DNA of 64,000 nt. Source: Ohtaekwangia sp966211525. GTDB taxonomy: Bacteria; Bacteroidota; Bacteroidia; Cytophagales; Cyclobacteriaceae. The notes under the pieces were generated by a model. It saw only the letters and a list, made by a program, of their open reading frames with translations, did not search any database and was not told where the DNA came from. This document shows positions 25,082-35,403 of this stretch, in pieces. The stretch covers positions 6,081 to 70,080 of the forward strand of contig CBIHOZ010000013.1 in the NCBI GenBank assembly GCA_966211525.1. Reading direction: 5' to 3'. Positions within the stretch are counted from its first letter, which is position 1. Each line of letters starts with the position of its first letter. The position numbers were made by a program, and so were the translations under genes.

Positions 25082-28000
25082 ATGTGTTTTAAGAGCCTTT
25101 TTGTGCCTATACGGGCACTGTGTCTAATACTGTTGCCACTGGTTTTCAGTTTGCAAGCGTTTGGTCTCGACAAAGATTCTACATCGGTTAACGCAGGTCA
25201 GGGACAACAAGCTGCATCGCTATACCGGATTTTTCCGGTAGGAACGGGGTATACAGAAAGCAATTTTTCGCTTCAGGCATCCGAAAGTGAACTAACACAA
25301 GCTTACCTGGAACAATATATAGGTAACGATGGTGAAGCCGCATTTACCCGCGAACAAGCCAAAGCTGCCATCGATAAACTTAATGAACTGGGAACATTCG
25401 TAACGTCATTGACAAGCGACAAACTGCACGAACTTCCAATAGGCTTCAAGAAAGTCATCAACAGCACTACAATTACCATCGCTATCAGCGAGGTAAAGTT
25501 TAAAGCCGGACATGCCGAGTTCACCGCATTTGCCAAACTCGATATACCACAGGAACCTCATGAACTATATTTCGGTCTCGAAGGCATCAAGCTTACATAT
25601 GAGGGCGGTATAGTAGGCGATGCCAGGCTTGTTCTGCTTGGTGATATACCAATACGCTTCAATGGCGGAGCAAGTGTATTGATTCTCAAAGGAAGCAGCA
25701 ATACAAAAGTCGCAGCTCCGGAGTCTAAAACCTATCTCAGTTTTGATTGTAATGGATTCAAGGAAGTAGGGCTTGCTGCTGATATAGAGTTTCCGCGAAG
25801 CCTGTTGATACCGGTTGATGCCAATGGCAAGCGTTACGAGAGTGCAGATAAACGCGTAAAGGGTTCGTTCACAACCGTGGTAACAGACTGGAATGATATA
25901 CTCGTTGAATTTACCTTGCCTGATTTTGAAATGCCGCTGATCAAGGATATGCGCTTCAGCATTGAAACAGCGGTTCTTGACTTCAGTGACTTGCGCAATA
26001 GCCCTTCCGTTGTTTATCCCCAAGGTTATGAAGCGGAATACCTGGAAGCAGGTCATACGGAGTTGTGGCGCGGTGTATATGCCAAGAGTGTAAAGATTGT
26101 ACTGCCGGAAGCATTTGAGGATAAGACTAACCCTGATAAAAGAATTTCATTCATCGGGGCAGATATGTTGATTGACAACAACGGCTTGACCGGATCCTTT
26201 ACCGGAAAGAATTTATTGCCCATTGAGAAGGGCACTGCATCAGGCTGGAAACTATCAGTCGATGAAATGCAGATCAAGCTGGAAGCGAATAACCTTACTG
26301 GTGCATCCTTCAAAGGTATGCTCGGACTTCCCATTGCCGAGAAAGATACATTTGCCTATGAGGCTGTCATGATGCCTGACGAATACTTGTTGAAAGTAAG
26401 CGTACGGAACAAGTTTAGTTTTTCTGCGCTTAACGCTACCGTTGAGATCGATCCCAATTCATACGTTCAATTGAAACTTACTGATGACAAGTTCAGGCCC
26501 GAAGCGATGCTGCACGGTCGCATGAGTACGAAGGTTTCGAAGAACGAAGACGGTTCAAATGCCATGGGCGAATTTAAAGGTATAGAATTCAAGTCGCTTC
26601 ACATCATGACCGAAACTCCCTATATAGAAGTAGAGTACTTCGGGTATAAAGGTGAATTGAAGTTTGCCAACTTCCCGGTGTCCATCAACGATATAGGACT
26701 CACAGCACAAAACGGTAAAGCGAAACTCGGCTTTAACCTCAAGCTCAACCTGATGTCAGGACAATTCGGAGCGACAACGCGTTTGGAAGTAAAAAGTAAA
26801 TTAGAAAAGCGTGATGATGGAACACAATCGTGGAAGTACGATGGTATCGGTATAAGTGCGATACAGATCAAGGCAACCATCAGCGGAAGCCTGGAGATAG
26901 AAGGAGCGCTGAGTATACTTGATGATGATCCGATCTACGGAGATGGTATAGCCGGTAGGTTACAGGCTAAATTTATACCGGTAAAAGTAGAAGTAAAGGC
27001 GCAAGCCATGTTTGGTTCTACAACGTATCGTTATTGGTTTGTAGAAGGTTCTGTTTCGTATGGCGATGGAATACCGGTAGTCGGTCCGTTGCGCATACAT
27101 GGTTTTGGTGGTGGCGCCTTCTATCATATGAAGCGTCATCCAAAAGGAGTAGAGGCAGGGTCTCCGTTAACAGTGATGGATTACGTTCCGGATGATAAAG
27201 TACATTTCGGCATCAAGGCTGCTGTACTCTTTAACGTAGCGACACGAAGCGTGGTAGATGGTGAAGCTTCTTTCGAGATAGGATTTACCAAGAGCTTTGG
27301 TATAAGCTATATCGGTTTCTTTGGTGATGCACGATTCATTGGTAAAATCCCGGGCACGGAAAATATTGAAGGCTTCGTTACGGAACAGCAGAGCAACTTT
27401 GCGAAGTACGAAGATGCGTTTGTAAAAGATAACCCGGTACTCGCACAAACATTAGAGACACTCAAGGTAAATGAACCTTCGAATGCTGCAGCTGCTTTAC
27501 TGGGTGATGCCAAGAAGATGGGCGAGAGCGGAATGATCTCTGCACATGTAGGGATGATGATGGACTTTGCCAACAAAAGTTTTCACTCAACCTTCGATGT
27601 ATATGTAAATGTAGCGGGCGGTTTGTTACGCGGTATAGGAAACAACAACCGTGCTGGCTGGTCGGTAATACACATCGACTCCGACAGCTGGTATATCTAT
27701 ATGGGTACTCCGGTTGATCGCATGGGTATTCAGTTTGGTATCGGAAGCTTTAGTGTGAAGACCGGTGGTTATTTCATGGCCGGTAGTAAAGTACTCGATT
27801 CACCACCGCCTCCAACCATTATAGCAGATATGTTAGGTGTTGAGATGGCCAAGCTCGACTATATGCGCGATGCCAATGCGCTGGAAGACGGAAGAGGTTT
27901 TGCCTTTGGAACGAACTTCTCGGTAGACACCGGTGAGATGCGTTCCTTTATACTATACGCGAGCTTCAAGGCAGGTGCAGGGTTCGATATCATGCTGCGC

Positions 28001-29734
28001 GATTATGGCGATGCACATTGCGCAGGACAAACTGAACCGATTGGTATAGGAGGCTGGTATGCCAACGGACAAGCCTATGCCTATATGCAGGGCGAGGTGG
28101 GTGTAAAGATCAAGATATTCGGCATGAACAAAAAGTTCTCCGTGTTGCGCGGAGGTTCTGCCGTACTCCTGCAGGCGCGCCTGCCAAATCCTACCATGTT
28201 CAAAGGATACCTCGCAGTGAAAGTAGATATACTTGGAGGATTGGTTAGCGGTAACTTCCGTTTGAAAGTCTCGTTGGGTAGCGACTGCGAAATTGTAAAT
28301 GATTCAGGAAGCCCGCTGGCGTTAAATGTTATTGCTGATCTGAAACCGATCGACAAGGCAAAAGATGTTGATGTATTCGCAGCACCGCAGGCAGCCTTCA
28401 ACATGCGCATGGAGCACCCGTTCTATGTGGAAGATGATCAGGGCAGCAAGTCATATAGAATAAAACTCGAAGAATTCACCGTAACAGACAACGGTACGGC
28501 TATACCTGGCAAACTGGTATGGAACAACAACCGCGACCTCGTTACTTTCTATTCAACCGAAACCCTGCCACCGCACAAAGAACTGAAGGCTGTAGTGAAA
28601 GTAAGCTTTGAATTACAGCAGGGCAGTACCTGGCAGCCGGTATACGAGGAAGGTAAAAAAGCTCTTGAGTTTAAAGAGATAACCTTTACCACGGGCGATG
28701 CTCCGGATAATATACCATTGTCCAATATCGAGTATGCATACCCGGTGGTCGATCAAAAGAATTACTATCGTGATGAAAGCAGGGAAGGGTATATCCAGTT
28801 AAAGCGCGGCCAGTCTTATCTCTTCTCGGATGCATGGCGTTATGAGATCGGCACCGGTAAATCCGGGCAAGCAGCCAAGAAGCAGGAGGTAGTATATAAC
28901 GCTGCTGAAAAACGTATTGACTTTACACTTGATGCACTTGATCTGAATGCTGCCTATACAATCGGTATGCTGGCGACACCGCGTGATGCCTCATCAGCGC
29001 AGCAGGGAGCCGTGGAGCAGGTGATCCGGAATGATGCAGGTGATCTCACTGTTCGCCAAAACCAGGCATCAGACGTGCAGCAAACCGAGCTGGGTAAAAG
29101 TCTGATTGAATATACATTCCATACCAGCAGACACGCACTATATAGTGACAAGATCAAGAGTATAACGATCGTACAACCGTTGATCGGAAAGATCTCTTCG
29201 GATGTGATCAGCCTGCAACCACAAGTGGCGAACTATGAAGGATTTGATATACCGGAGCTGATCGGTACACAATATAGCGGTCGTCAGCCTTTGTCAACCG
29301 TAGCAGCGCTTCCGGAGGATGCTTACTACAAACAAGATATATACCCGTTGTTATACCGCGAGTACCCGGTAGCGAACGAGATCAGGTTGCACCGCGATAC
29401 AGCAGCACTTGGATTCTACCCCGCACGGGCGTTGCCGATCATGTCGCTATACCAGATGCAGGCCGAACTTTCGGAGCCGGGTGGCATTACCACCACACGT
29501 GTTCCCTATATATATAATCTGCCGGATGTATATCACCAGGATTTCATCGATCTGCAAACACAGGTAGTGAATACATTCCTGGGTACGGAACAACAGAACC
29601 GGTATGCTGCCATTATCATGGGCGGCTATCCGATGATCCGTGCCGGCAATTACCCGGTGAAGTTCCAATATATACTTCCGAATGGAAAACGCGGTTCTTC
29701 AGCCATATTCATTTATACTAATCCGATCCGATAA
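25082..29734 (+). CDS. Giant secreted beta-rich protein, first gene of the toxin cluster
   Basis: 1550 aa with an N-terminal signal peptide (LCLILLPLVFSLQAFG, cleavage near residue 29). The rest is mostly alternating beta-strand pattern with repeated motifs of the type 'FxGDARFIGKIPG' and 'EIGFTKSFGISYIGFFG', as in long surface barrels or solenoids. A C-terminal part (about 1080-1230) looks like Ig-type domains (TVTDNGTAIPGKLVWNNNRD). There is no T9SS sorting tail and no transmembrane anchor after the signal. I do not recognise a named family. The next genes follow at 6-25 bp spacing, so it belongs to a common operon and probably forms part of the secreted complex or its outer-membrane conduit (inference). 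Confidence 0.8.
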   Translation: MCFKSLFVPIRALCLILLPLVFSLQAFGLDKDSTSVNAGQGQQAASLYRIFPVGTGYTESNFSLQASESELTQAYLEQYIGNDGEAAFTREQAKAAIDKLNELGTFVTSLTSDKLHELPIGFKKVINSTTITIAISEVKFKAGHAEFTAFAKLDIPQEPHELYFGLEGIKLTYEGGIVGDARLVLLGDIPIRFNGGASVLILKGSSNTKVAAPESKTYLSFDCNGFKEVGLAADIEFPRSLLIPVDANGKRYESADKRVKGSFTTVVTDWNDILVEFTLPDFEMPLIKDMRFSIETAVLDFSDLRNSPSVVYPQGYEAEYLEAGHTELWRGVYAKSVKIVLPEAFEDKTNPDKRISFIGADMLIDNNGLTGSFTGKNLLPIEKGTASGWKLSVDEMQIKLEANNLTGASFKGMLGLPIAEKDTFAYEAVMMPDEYLLKVSVRNKFSFSALNATVEIDPNSYVQLKLTDDKFRPEAMLHGRMSTKVSKNEDGSNAMGEFKGIEFKSLHIMTETPYIEVEYFGYKGELKFANFPVSINDIGLTAQNGKAKLGFNLKLNLMSGQFGATTRLEVKSKLEKRDDGTQSWKYDGIGISAIQIKATISGSLEIEGALSILDDDPIYGDGIAGRLQAKFIPVKVEVKAQAMFGSTTYRYWFVEGSVSYGDGIPVVGPLRIHGFGGGAFYHMKRHPKGVEAGSPLTVMDYVPDDKVHFGIKAAVLFNVATRSVVDGEASFEIGFTKSFGISYIGFFGDARFIGKIPGTENIEGFVTEQQSNFAKYEDAFVKDNPVLAQTLETLKVNEPSNAAAALLGDAKKMGESGMISAHVGMMMDFANKSFHSTFDVYVNVAGGLLRGIGNNNRAGWSVIHIDSDSWYIYMGTPVDRMGIQFGIGSFSVKTGGYFMAGSKVLDSPPPPTIIADMLGVEMAKLDYMRDANALEDGRGFAFGTNFSVDTGEMRSFILYASFKAGAGFDIMLRDYGDAHCAGQTEPIGIGGWYANGQAYAYMQGEVGVKIKIFGMNKKFSVLRGGSAVLLQARLPNPTMFKGYLAVKVDILGGLVSGNFRLKVSLGSDCEIVNDSGSPLALNVIADLKPIDKAKDVDVFAAPQAAFNMRMEHPFYVEDDQGSKSYRIKLEEFTVTDNGTAIPGKLVWNNNRDLVTFYSTETLPPHKELKAVVKVSFELQQGSTWQPVYEEGKKALEFKEITFTTGDAPDNIPLSNIEYAYPVVDQKNYYRDESREGYIQLKRGQSYLFSDAWRYEIGTGKSGQAAKKQEVVYNAAEKRIDFTLDALDLNAAYTIGMLATPRDASSAQQGAVEQVIRNDAGDLTVRQNQASDVQQTELGKSLIEYTFHTSRHALYSDKIKSITIVQPLIGKISSDVISLQPQVANYEGFDIPELIGTQYSGRQPLSTVAALPEDAYYKQDIYPLLYREYPVANEIRLHRDTAALGFYPARALPIMSLYQMQAELSEPGGITTTRVPYIYNLPDVYHQDFIDLQTQVVNTFLGTEQQNRYAAIIMGGYPMIRAGNYPVKFQYILPNGKRGSSAIFIYTNPIR

Positions 29735-29740
29735 GACATC

Positions 29741-31816
29741 ATGAAAAACGATCGTCTCTATATAATTGTCACGTTGTTCCTGTTATGTTGTACCGTCACC
29801 ACCGGGTATAGCCAGCGCACCAATTTCGTAAAGGCTCTCGGACGTGCACAGAAAAAACAGATTCTGATCCGTTGGGCCGTAAACCAGCCACGTGCGTGGA
29901 AGTTGTCCAATCAACATGGCTTTGAAGTGGTCCGCTATACCGTTATCCGCGACAGCGTTATTCTGAGCAAGCCCGAACGCAAATATATAGGTATCATTAA
30001 ACCGGCAGAGCAAAGTCAGTGGATCGTGCCGGCCAACAGCAACGAATACGCAGCCATTATAGCGCAGGCGTTGTATGGCGAAAGCTTTGAAGTAAGCAGT
30101 ACCGATAAGGAAAGTATATTATCGTCCATCAATAAAGCGCAGGAACTGGAACAACGTTTTGCACTTTCTCTTTACGCGGCTGATCAGAATTTTGCCATGG
30201 CACAACTCGCAGGCTGGGGGTTGACAGACACGGATGTAAAGGAGAATGAAAAATACCTGTACCGGATCAAATCGAAAGTACCTTCAGGGCAGCTGGCAAT
30301 CGATTCAGCAGCCGTATTTATAGGGCTCAAAGATTACAAGCCGCTGCCGGAGCCAACAGAAGTTGCCGCACAATTCAGTGATAAAACCGCTGTGATCAGC
30401 TGGGACTATAATTCGCTGAAAGATTATTACAACGCATACTATATCGAGCGTTCATCAGACGGAAAGAACTTTTACAGAATTACCGAACGTCCCATCATGC
30501 AAATGAGTGAGAGTGATGCAGCACGACCTACCGGCAGAATTCACTATGTAGATGCACTCGGCATGAACGATGTTACATACTACTATCGTGTGCGGGGTAT
30601 AACCTCCTTCAGTGAGTTAGGTCCGCCCTCTGCAAAAGTATCCGGAGTTGGTCAGAAGATATTGGAGTATGTTCCGCACATCACGAAGGCCGTTGTAAAT
30701 GAAGCCGGTGAAATGGAACTCGGCTGGTCGTTCGAGCGTGCCGGTAATGGATTGATCCGCGGGTTCACGCTGAGTCTGTCTCAAAGTGAAGCAGGTCCCT
30801 ATATACCGGTGGTACAAAATATACCGGCTGGCCAGCGCACCGTTCGTTATAACAAACTCTTCCCGACCAATTACTTTACAATCACAGCCGATGCTGTGAA
30901 TGGCGCGTCACGAACATCGATGTCGGTACTGGTGCAGCCGGTGGATAGTATACCGCCACAGGCTCCGCAGGGTGTGAAAGCTATAATCGATTCACTGGGG
31001 GTTGCTACCATCAGCTGGACACCGAATACAGAGAAAGATATATATGGGTATAAGATATTCCGTACGTATGTAAAAGGAGCGGAGCCTACACCGCTTACGG
31101 ATACCGTATATACCGGAACAACCTTTACAGACAGCGTGAGCATGCGCATTACCAATCGCAAGGTATACTATACCGTTACGGCATTAGACCAGCGCTATAA
31201 TCAATCTGCATTCACAACACCGGTTGCTGCGATTAAACCAGACATTGTTCCACCAACCAGTCCGCTGTTTACGAAATGTGAGCTGAGTGGAAATGCGGTG
31301 CTGTTGCGCTGGTCCGACAGTCATGACGATGATATAGCCTCGCATACGATCTATAGAAAAGCGCAGGAAGAAAAAGACTGGAAACGCATCAGGCAATTCG
31401 GAGCGCATACTACGGGCGAATATAGAGATGCCGATGTGACCGGTGGTATTGTCTATACCTATACTCTGGTAGCGGGCGATTCCAGCGGACTGGAATCCAA
31501 ACCATCTGCACCTGTAAGTATAAAAGTAATTCGCAGGCCGGGCGATCTCACGGTAAATGCCTTTGATGTATATATAGACCGGCAGAATCGCTACATCGAA
31601 TTGTTCTGGCGCGATACGCAGGATAATGTGGAAGAGTATCAGTTATACAAAGCTGAGAAAGGATCGCCTGCTACACTCTGGCGTGTGTTGAAGCATGAAG
31701 AGAAGCGCACGGTGGATGAGAAGCTCACAGTAAACACCGAGTATAGCTATGGTATACGCGTGGTTACCCGGAAGGGGGAAGTGAGCAAGATAAAATGGTT
31801 GGAGGTTAAATATTAG
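29741..31816 (+). CDS. Secreted fibronectin type III repeat protein
   Basis: 691 aa with a signal peptide ending near TTGYSQ (about residue 25). The N-terminal portion is unassigned. From about residue 205 there are four or so FN3-like domains, recognisable by motifs such as VISWDYNSLKDYYNAYYIER, ATISWTPNTEKDIYGYKIFR and LLRWSDSHDDDIASHTIYRK (Trp in strand B, Tyr in strand F). FN3 arrays act as spacers or binding surfaces. It starts 6 bp after the giant beta-rich gene and is likely co-translated. No catalytic motif is seen. Confidence 0.85.
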   Translation: MKNDRLYIIVTLFLLCCTVTTGYSQRTNFVKALGRAQKKQILIRWAVNQPRAWKLSNQHGFEVVRYTVIRDSVILSKPERKYIGIIKPAEQSQWIVPANSNEYAAIIAQALYGESFEVSSTDKESILSSINKAQELEQRFALSLYAADQNFAMAQLAGWGLTDTDVKENEKYLYRIKSKVPSGQLAIDSAAVFIGLKDYKPLPEPTEVAAQFSDKTAVISWDYNSLKDYYNAYYIERSSDGKNFYRITERPIMQMSESDAARPTGRIHYVDALGMNDVTYYYRVRGITSFSELGPPSAKVSGVGQKILEYVPHITKAVVNEAGEMELGWSFERAGNGLIRGFTLSLSQSEAGPYIPVVQNIPAGQRTVRYNKLFPTNYFTITADAVNGASRTSMSVLVQPVDSIPPQAPQGVKAIIDSLGVATISWTPNTEKDIYGYKIFRTYVKGAEPTPLTDTVYTGTTFTDSVSMRITNRKVYYTVTALDQRYNQSAFTTPVAAIKPDIVPPTSPLFTKCELSGNAVLLRWSDSHDDDIASHTIYRKAQEEKDWKRIRQFGAHTTGEYRDADVTGGIVYTYTLVAGDSSGLESKPSAPVSIKVIRRPGDLTVNAFDVYIDRQNRYIELFWRDTQDNVEEYQLYKAEKGSPATLWRVLKHEEKRTVDEKLTVNTEYSYGIRVVTRKGEVSKIKWLEVKY

Positions 31817-31839
31817 TACGCACTATTTCGTAAGGATCT

Positions 31840-34800
31840 ATGAAAAGACTTTTACAATTCTGTTTGTTTTTAGTTTTTTATCAGGCTGCCGCACAGACAG
31901 ACTTCTCGAATGAGTATATGATCACCGTATCGGGCGGAGTATATTATGGAGGCGACCTGAGTGCAGGCTGTGGAAGCCGTTACGAAGTTATCCTGGAATT
32001 TGAAGATGGCTCAACACAGACCATTGTCAGCAACGGGCACGGTGGTGGCGGTACGGTTTCATTCTATCGCAAGTATTCTTTCCGAAGCGATAATCGTGTA
32101 AGACGTGTTATTGCATTTGGTAAAGCACACCGGCAAAGTCCACGATACCGCTCGTGCGGGTATAGAAGAATTGATGAGGGAAATATATACCTGCCACTTG
32201 ATCTGAATGCAGATTATCCCTGCGTGAACAGACTATACCGGAATGTTTTCAGAGGTTTCAATAGCAGTGATATTACGATCGATATACAACCGGTAGCGCA
32301 TCGCCTGACCACAACGCTGTCGATGCCGAACAATGCCACCAACCGGAGAAGAACGTCATACGCAATAGATGCTATATTTACCACCGGTAGTGATCGTGTA
32401 GTTTCCGGATACCTTGATTCATGGGCGCGCGGCACTGCAGTGAACCGAAGAGATTCTATTGTATTGCTGAAATCTGATGTACGTTCGGTATTATTGACTA
32501 CGGCAGGTCAAACGGTTAACGGTCGTATCATTCGTAATTTCAATACGTCAAACACGTTTACTCTCCCAGCTTTTACCGATAGGCTCGATGTTACCTTCCC
32601 GTTCAACCTTTTTCCGGATGCACCTGCGGGTAGCCTTCGCGTTGAGTACCGGAAGATAAAATTCCCGCTGAAGTATGGACCGAACACATCCTATATATTG
32701 CCGTCGGATACAAGTAATCGGGTTGTGTTACTCGGTCCGCGCGGAAACCCGGCTTCGTTCTATCATTGGGTATATAGCTTCGATGGTGTAAACTGGACAA
32801 ATCTCCCGGCCAGGTTCCAGGGACAACACCGACTGAATATATGCGGGTATGATATTCTGGGAAATGAATTCTGGAGGTATCATAGCAATAATATATTCTT
32901 CAAAATCATAGTAGATTGTAACGGAGGTGAATCGGAAACGCTTACACTCTCCGCACGACTTTCGACACCCAATATAGTTTCCGTTATACCATACCCGGAT
33001 CGTTGCTATGATAAACCGCAGGACGGATCATTCAAAGTAATTTTCGACAGGCCTCTGCACGTGAGTGAAGCCGGAGAACCCGAGCGTCTTACGATCCTGG
33101 TGACGGATGCTGCTGATAATACCGTAACGATTGATCAGCTTATTGATGTTACACTTGAATCTGATAATAGTTTTACCTGGCCACGCAGATTGTTCTCTGA
33201 CAGAAATTACCAGATCCGGTTGCTCGGTAAATTTAAAGAGGTTCCTACCTTCAGTGATAATCCGGTAAACCATGCACGCAACGTTGAGTTGACCCGGCCG
33301 CGCGCCATCACATCCACGCTTACACCCGAGGCAGTTCATTGTCATAATGGGGGCGATGGAAAAATTCATCTCACAGCCGATGGTGGTGTTGGTAACTATC
33401 GCTTTCAATATTTACCGGCAGGTGCTACCGATTCAGTACTGGTAACGTTTAGTGATGCGGCAACGCATACGCTGGAATTCCTTCGCTATGGTATATATGG
33501 CTTTAAAGTAATGGATGGCAACCAGTGTATGGATGCTGCGCGCGCTAAAGCAGTACTCGTAAATCAACCGACCGATTCGCTGCACATCGGATTTTCAAAA
33601 ACAACGGATCCGCGTGCCTATCACTATACAGACGGGTATATAGAAACGATATTGGTGGGAGGTACACCGTTTCCGGATCAAAGCTATACCGTGCAATGGT
33701 TCGATCCGGTTAACCTGCTGCCTGATTCACTCTACAACAACGCTCCGTTAGGACAAGGCTTTCAGGCGAACATCGACAGCCTCGGTGACGGGCGTTATCT
33801 GTTACACGCATACGACAGTCAATATAGTTTGGCACATCCCGACCATCGTAAAGGTTGTATGGTGGTGAGCGATACATTTCGTCTTATTGAGCCACCGCCC
33901 ATCGTAGTGTCGATAGCCGAGTGGCATTTCGTAAGCTGCCATGGTTATGATGATGGCGAACTGGTTGCGCATGCCAAAGGAGGTGTGCCCTATACCAGTG
34001 ATCTTCCGTATCGCTACGAATGGCTGAAAGATGTAAGCGGAACACCGCAGCCGATCACACAACAAGATAGTATAGCTACGCAGCTACGTACCGGTATATA
34101 CCGCGTTCGCATCCGCGATAAGAATAATATAGCGAAGTTATCCGATCCGTTCCTGTTGGTAGAGCCGGATGTGCTGACGGCTGCAGTAACTACAACTCCG
34201 ATCAGTTGCAGCTCCGGAACCGATGGTACCGCGCAGGTTACTTCTGCCGGTGGAACATTGCCCTATACCTATAGCTGGTCGGATGGAGCCACTACTGCAT
34301 TGAATATAAACCTGATCGAAGGCCGTTACTTTGTATTGGTGAAAGACGTTCGTGGTTGTACGGCTACCGCGAATGGAAGTGTAGTATCGCCTTCACCTTT
34401 GCAGGTAGATAGTTTGCTTACCAATCCGCAATGCTTTGGTTATGATAATGGAAGTATAGATATAACGGTAATCCAGGGAACACCTCCTTACCGGTATAGC
34501 TGGAGCAATGGCGCAGTGACAGAGGATATAGATGAATTGCCCGCAGGTGTCTATACGGTGAGAATTACGGATGATAATGATTGCGTAAACTATAGAAGGT
34601 ATGAGTTGATCGATCCGGCCCCGGTACAAGTTGATCTGGGTAAAGATCGCACCTTGTGTACCGACCAGGTATATATAGCCCATGCAACCATCGATGATCC
34701 CGCGGCCCAATATCAATGGAGTGGTCCGAATGGATTTACGGCACAAACCAGTACAGTCACTATTTCAGAAGAAGGAACCTATACCGTGCACGTAGTAGAC

Positions 34801-35388
34801 TCACACGAATGTCGCGGTGAAGATGCCATCACGGTCAGACGTATACAGGTGACTATAGGCTCGGAGTTTATTGTTACTACGCAGGCGTTTAAAGATAAAA
34901 CGGTAACACTGGTTAACATCAGCGACCCGCAACCCGATAGTGTGGAGTGGTGGGCTTCCCAGAGTGATGTTCGGTTTACATCGTCTCTTATCAACAAAGC
35001 TGAACTGACCTTTGCAGATACCGGCACCTATACCATTTACATGCGCGCATACCGACAGGGTTGTGAGAAAGATTTTTCAAAGCCAATTGTAGTAGTGGCC
35101 GGTACATTTGATGAGAACGTCAAAGACGAGTCTCCTTTCCTGGAAGAGTTTACGGTTTTTCCGAATCCTTCTGACGGTAAATTTTCGGCCATCATCGGGT
35201 TGCGCGAACAAACTCCGATTCGCATACGCATGATCTCGGTGGCAAGCAATGTTATTGTCGATGATCGCGAAGCACTGGGTAGTCAGCGTTACGAACTGCC
35301 ATACGATCTGAACCTCGCATCAGGAGTATATTTCCTATTGCTCGAAACGGCCAAAGGTAACTATATACTTCGCGTAACGATCTACTAG
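31840..35388 (+). CDS. SprB-repeat surface protein with T9SS sorting domain
   Basis: 1182 aa with a signal peptide (MKRLLQFCLFLVFYQAAAQ). After an N-terminal module of unknown fold, about four SprB-type repeats occur near residues 490-530, 685-735, 777-830 and 860-917. The signature is a Cys-Xn-DG opening with a PYxYxWSNG turn. A PKD/Ig-like stretch follows (about 925-990). The C-terminal 80 residues (from FTVFPNPSDGKF, about 1103) form a type A Por secretion tail for export through the type IX system and surface attachment. SprB is the gliding adhesin of flavobacteria. Here the protein precedes the toxin gene by 15 bp. Confidence 0.9.
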   Translation: MKRLLQFCLFLVFYQAAAQTDFSNEYMITVSGGVYYGGDLSAGCGSRYEVILEFEDGSTQTIVSNGHGGGGTVSFYRKYSFRSDNRVRRVIAFGKAHRQSPRYRSCGYRRIDEGNIYLPLDLNADYPCVNRLYRNVFRGFNSSDITIDIQPVAHRLTTTLSMPNNATNRRRTSYAIDAIFTTGSDRVVSGYLDSWARGTAVNRRDSIVLLKSDVRSVLLTTAGQTVNGRIIRNFNTSNTFTLPAFTDRLDVTFPFNLFPDAPAGSLRVEYRKIKFPLKYGPNTSYILPSDTSNRVVLLGPRGNPASFYHWVYSFDGVNWTNLPARFQGQHRLNICGYDILGNEFWRYHSNNIFFKIIVDCNGGESETLTLSARLSTPNIVSVIPYPDRCYDKPQDGSFKVIFDRPLHVSEAGEPERLTILVTDAADNTVTIDQLIDVTLESDNSFTWPRRLFSDRNYQIRLLGKFKEVPTFSDNPVNHARNVELTRPRAITSTLTPEAVHCHNGGDGKIHLTADGGVGNYRFQYLPAGATDSVLVTFSDAATHTLEFLRYGIYGFKVMDGNQCMDAARAKAVLVNQPTDSLHIGFSKTTDPRAYHYTDGYIETILVGGTPFPDQSYTVQWFDPVNLLPDSLYNNAPLGQGFQANIDSLGDGRYLLHAYDSQYSLAHPDHRKGCMVVSDTFRLIEPPPIVVSIAEWHFVSCHGYDDGELVAHAKGGVPYTSDLPYRYEWLKDVSGTPQPITQQDSIATQLRTGIYRVRIRDKNNIAKLSDPFLLVEPDVLTAAVTTTPISCSSGTDGTAQVTSAGGTLPYTYSWSDGATTALNINLIEGRYFVLVKDVRGCTATANGSVVSPSPLQVDSLLTNPQCFGYDNGSIDITVIQGTPPYRYSWSNGAVTEDIDELPAGVYTVRITDDNDCVNYRRYELIDPAPVQVDLGKDRTLCTDQVYIAHATIDDPAAQYQWSGPNGFTAQTSTVTISEEGTYTVHVVDSHECRGEDAITVRRIQVTIGSEFIVTTQAFKDKTVTLVNISDPQPDSVEWWASQSDVRFTSSLINKAELTFADTGTYTIYMRAYRQGCEKDFSKPIVVVAGTFDENVKDESPFLEEFTVFPNPSDGKFSAIIGLREQTPIRIRMISVASNVIVDDREALGSQRYELPYDLNLASGVYFLLLETAKGNYILRVTIY

Positions 35389-35403
35389 TAAATTTTTCTG
35401 TCG

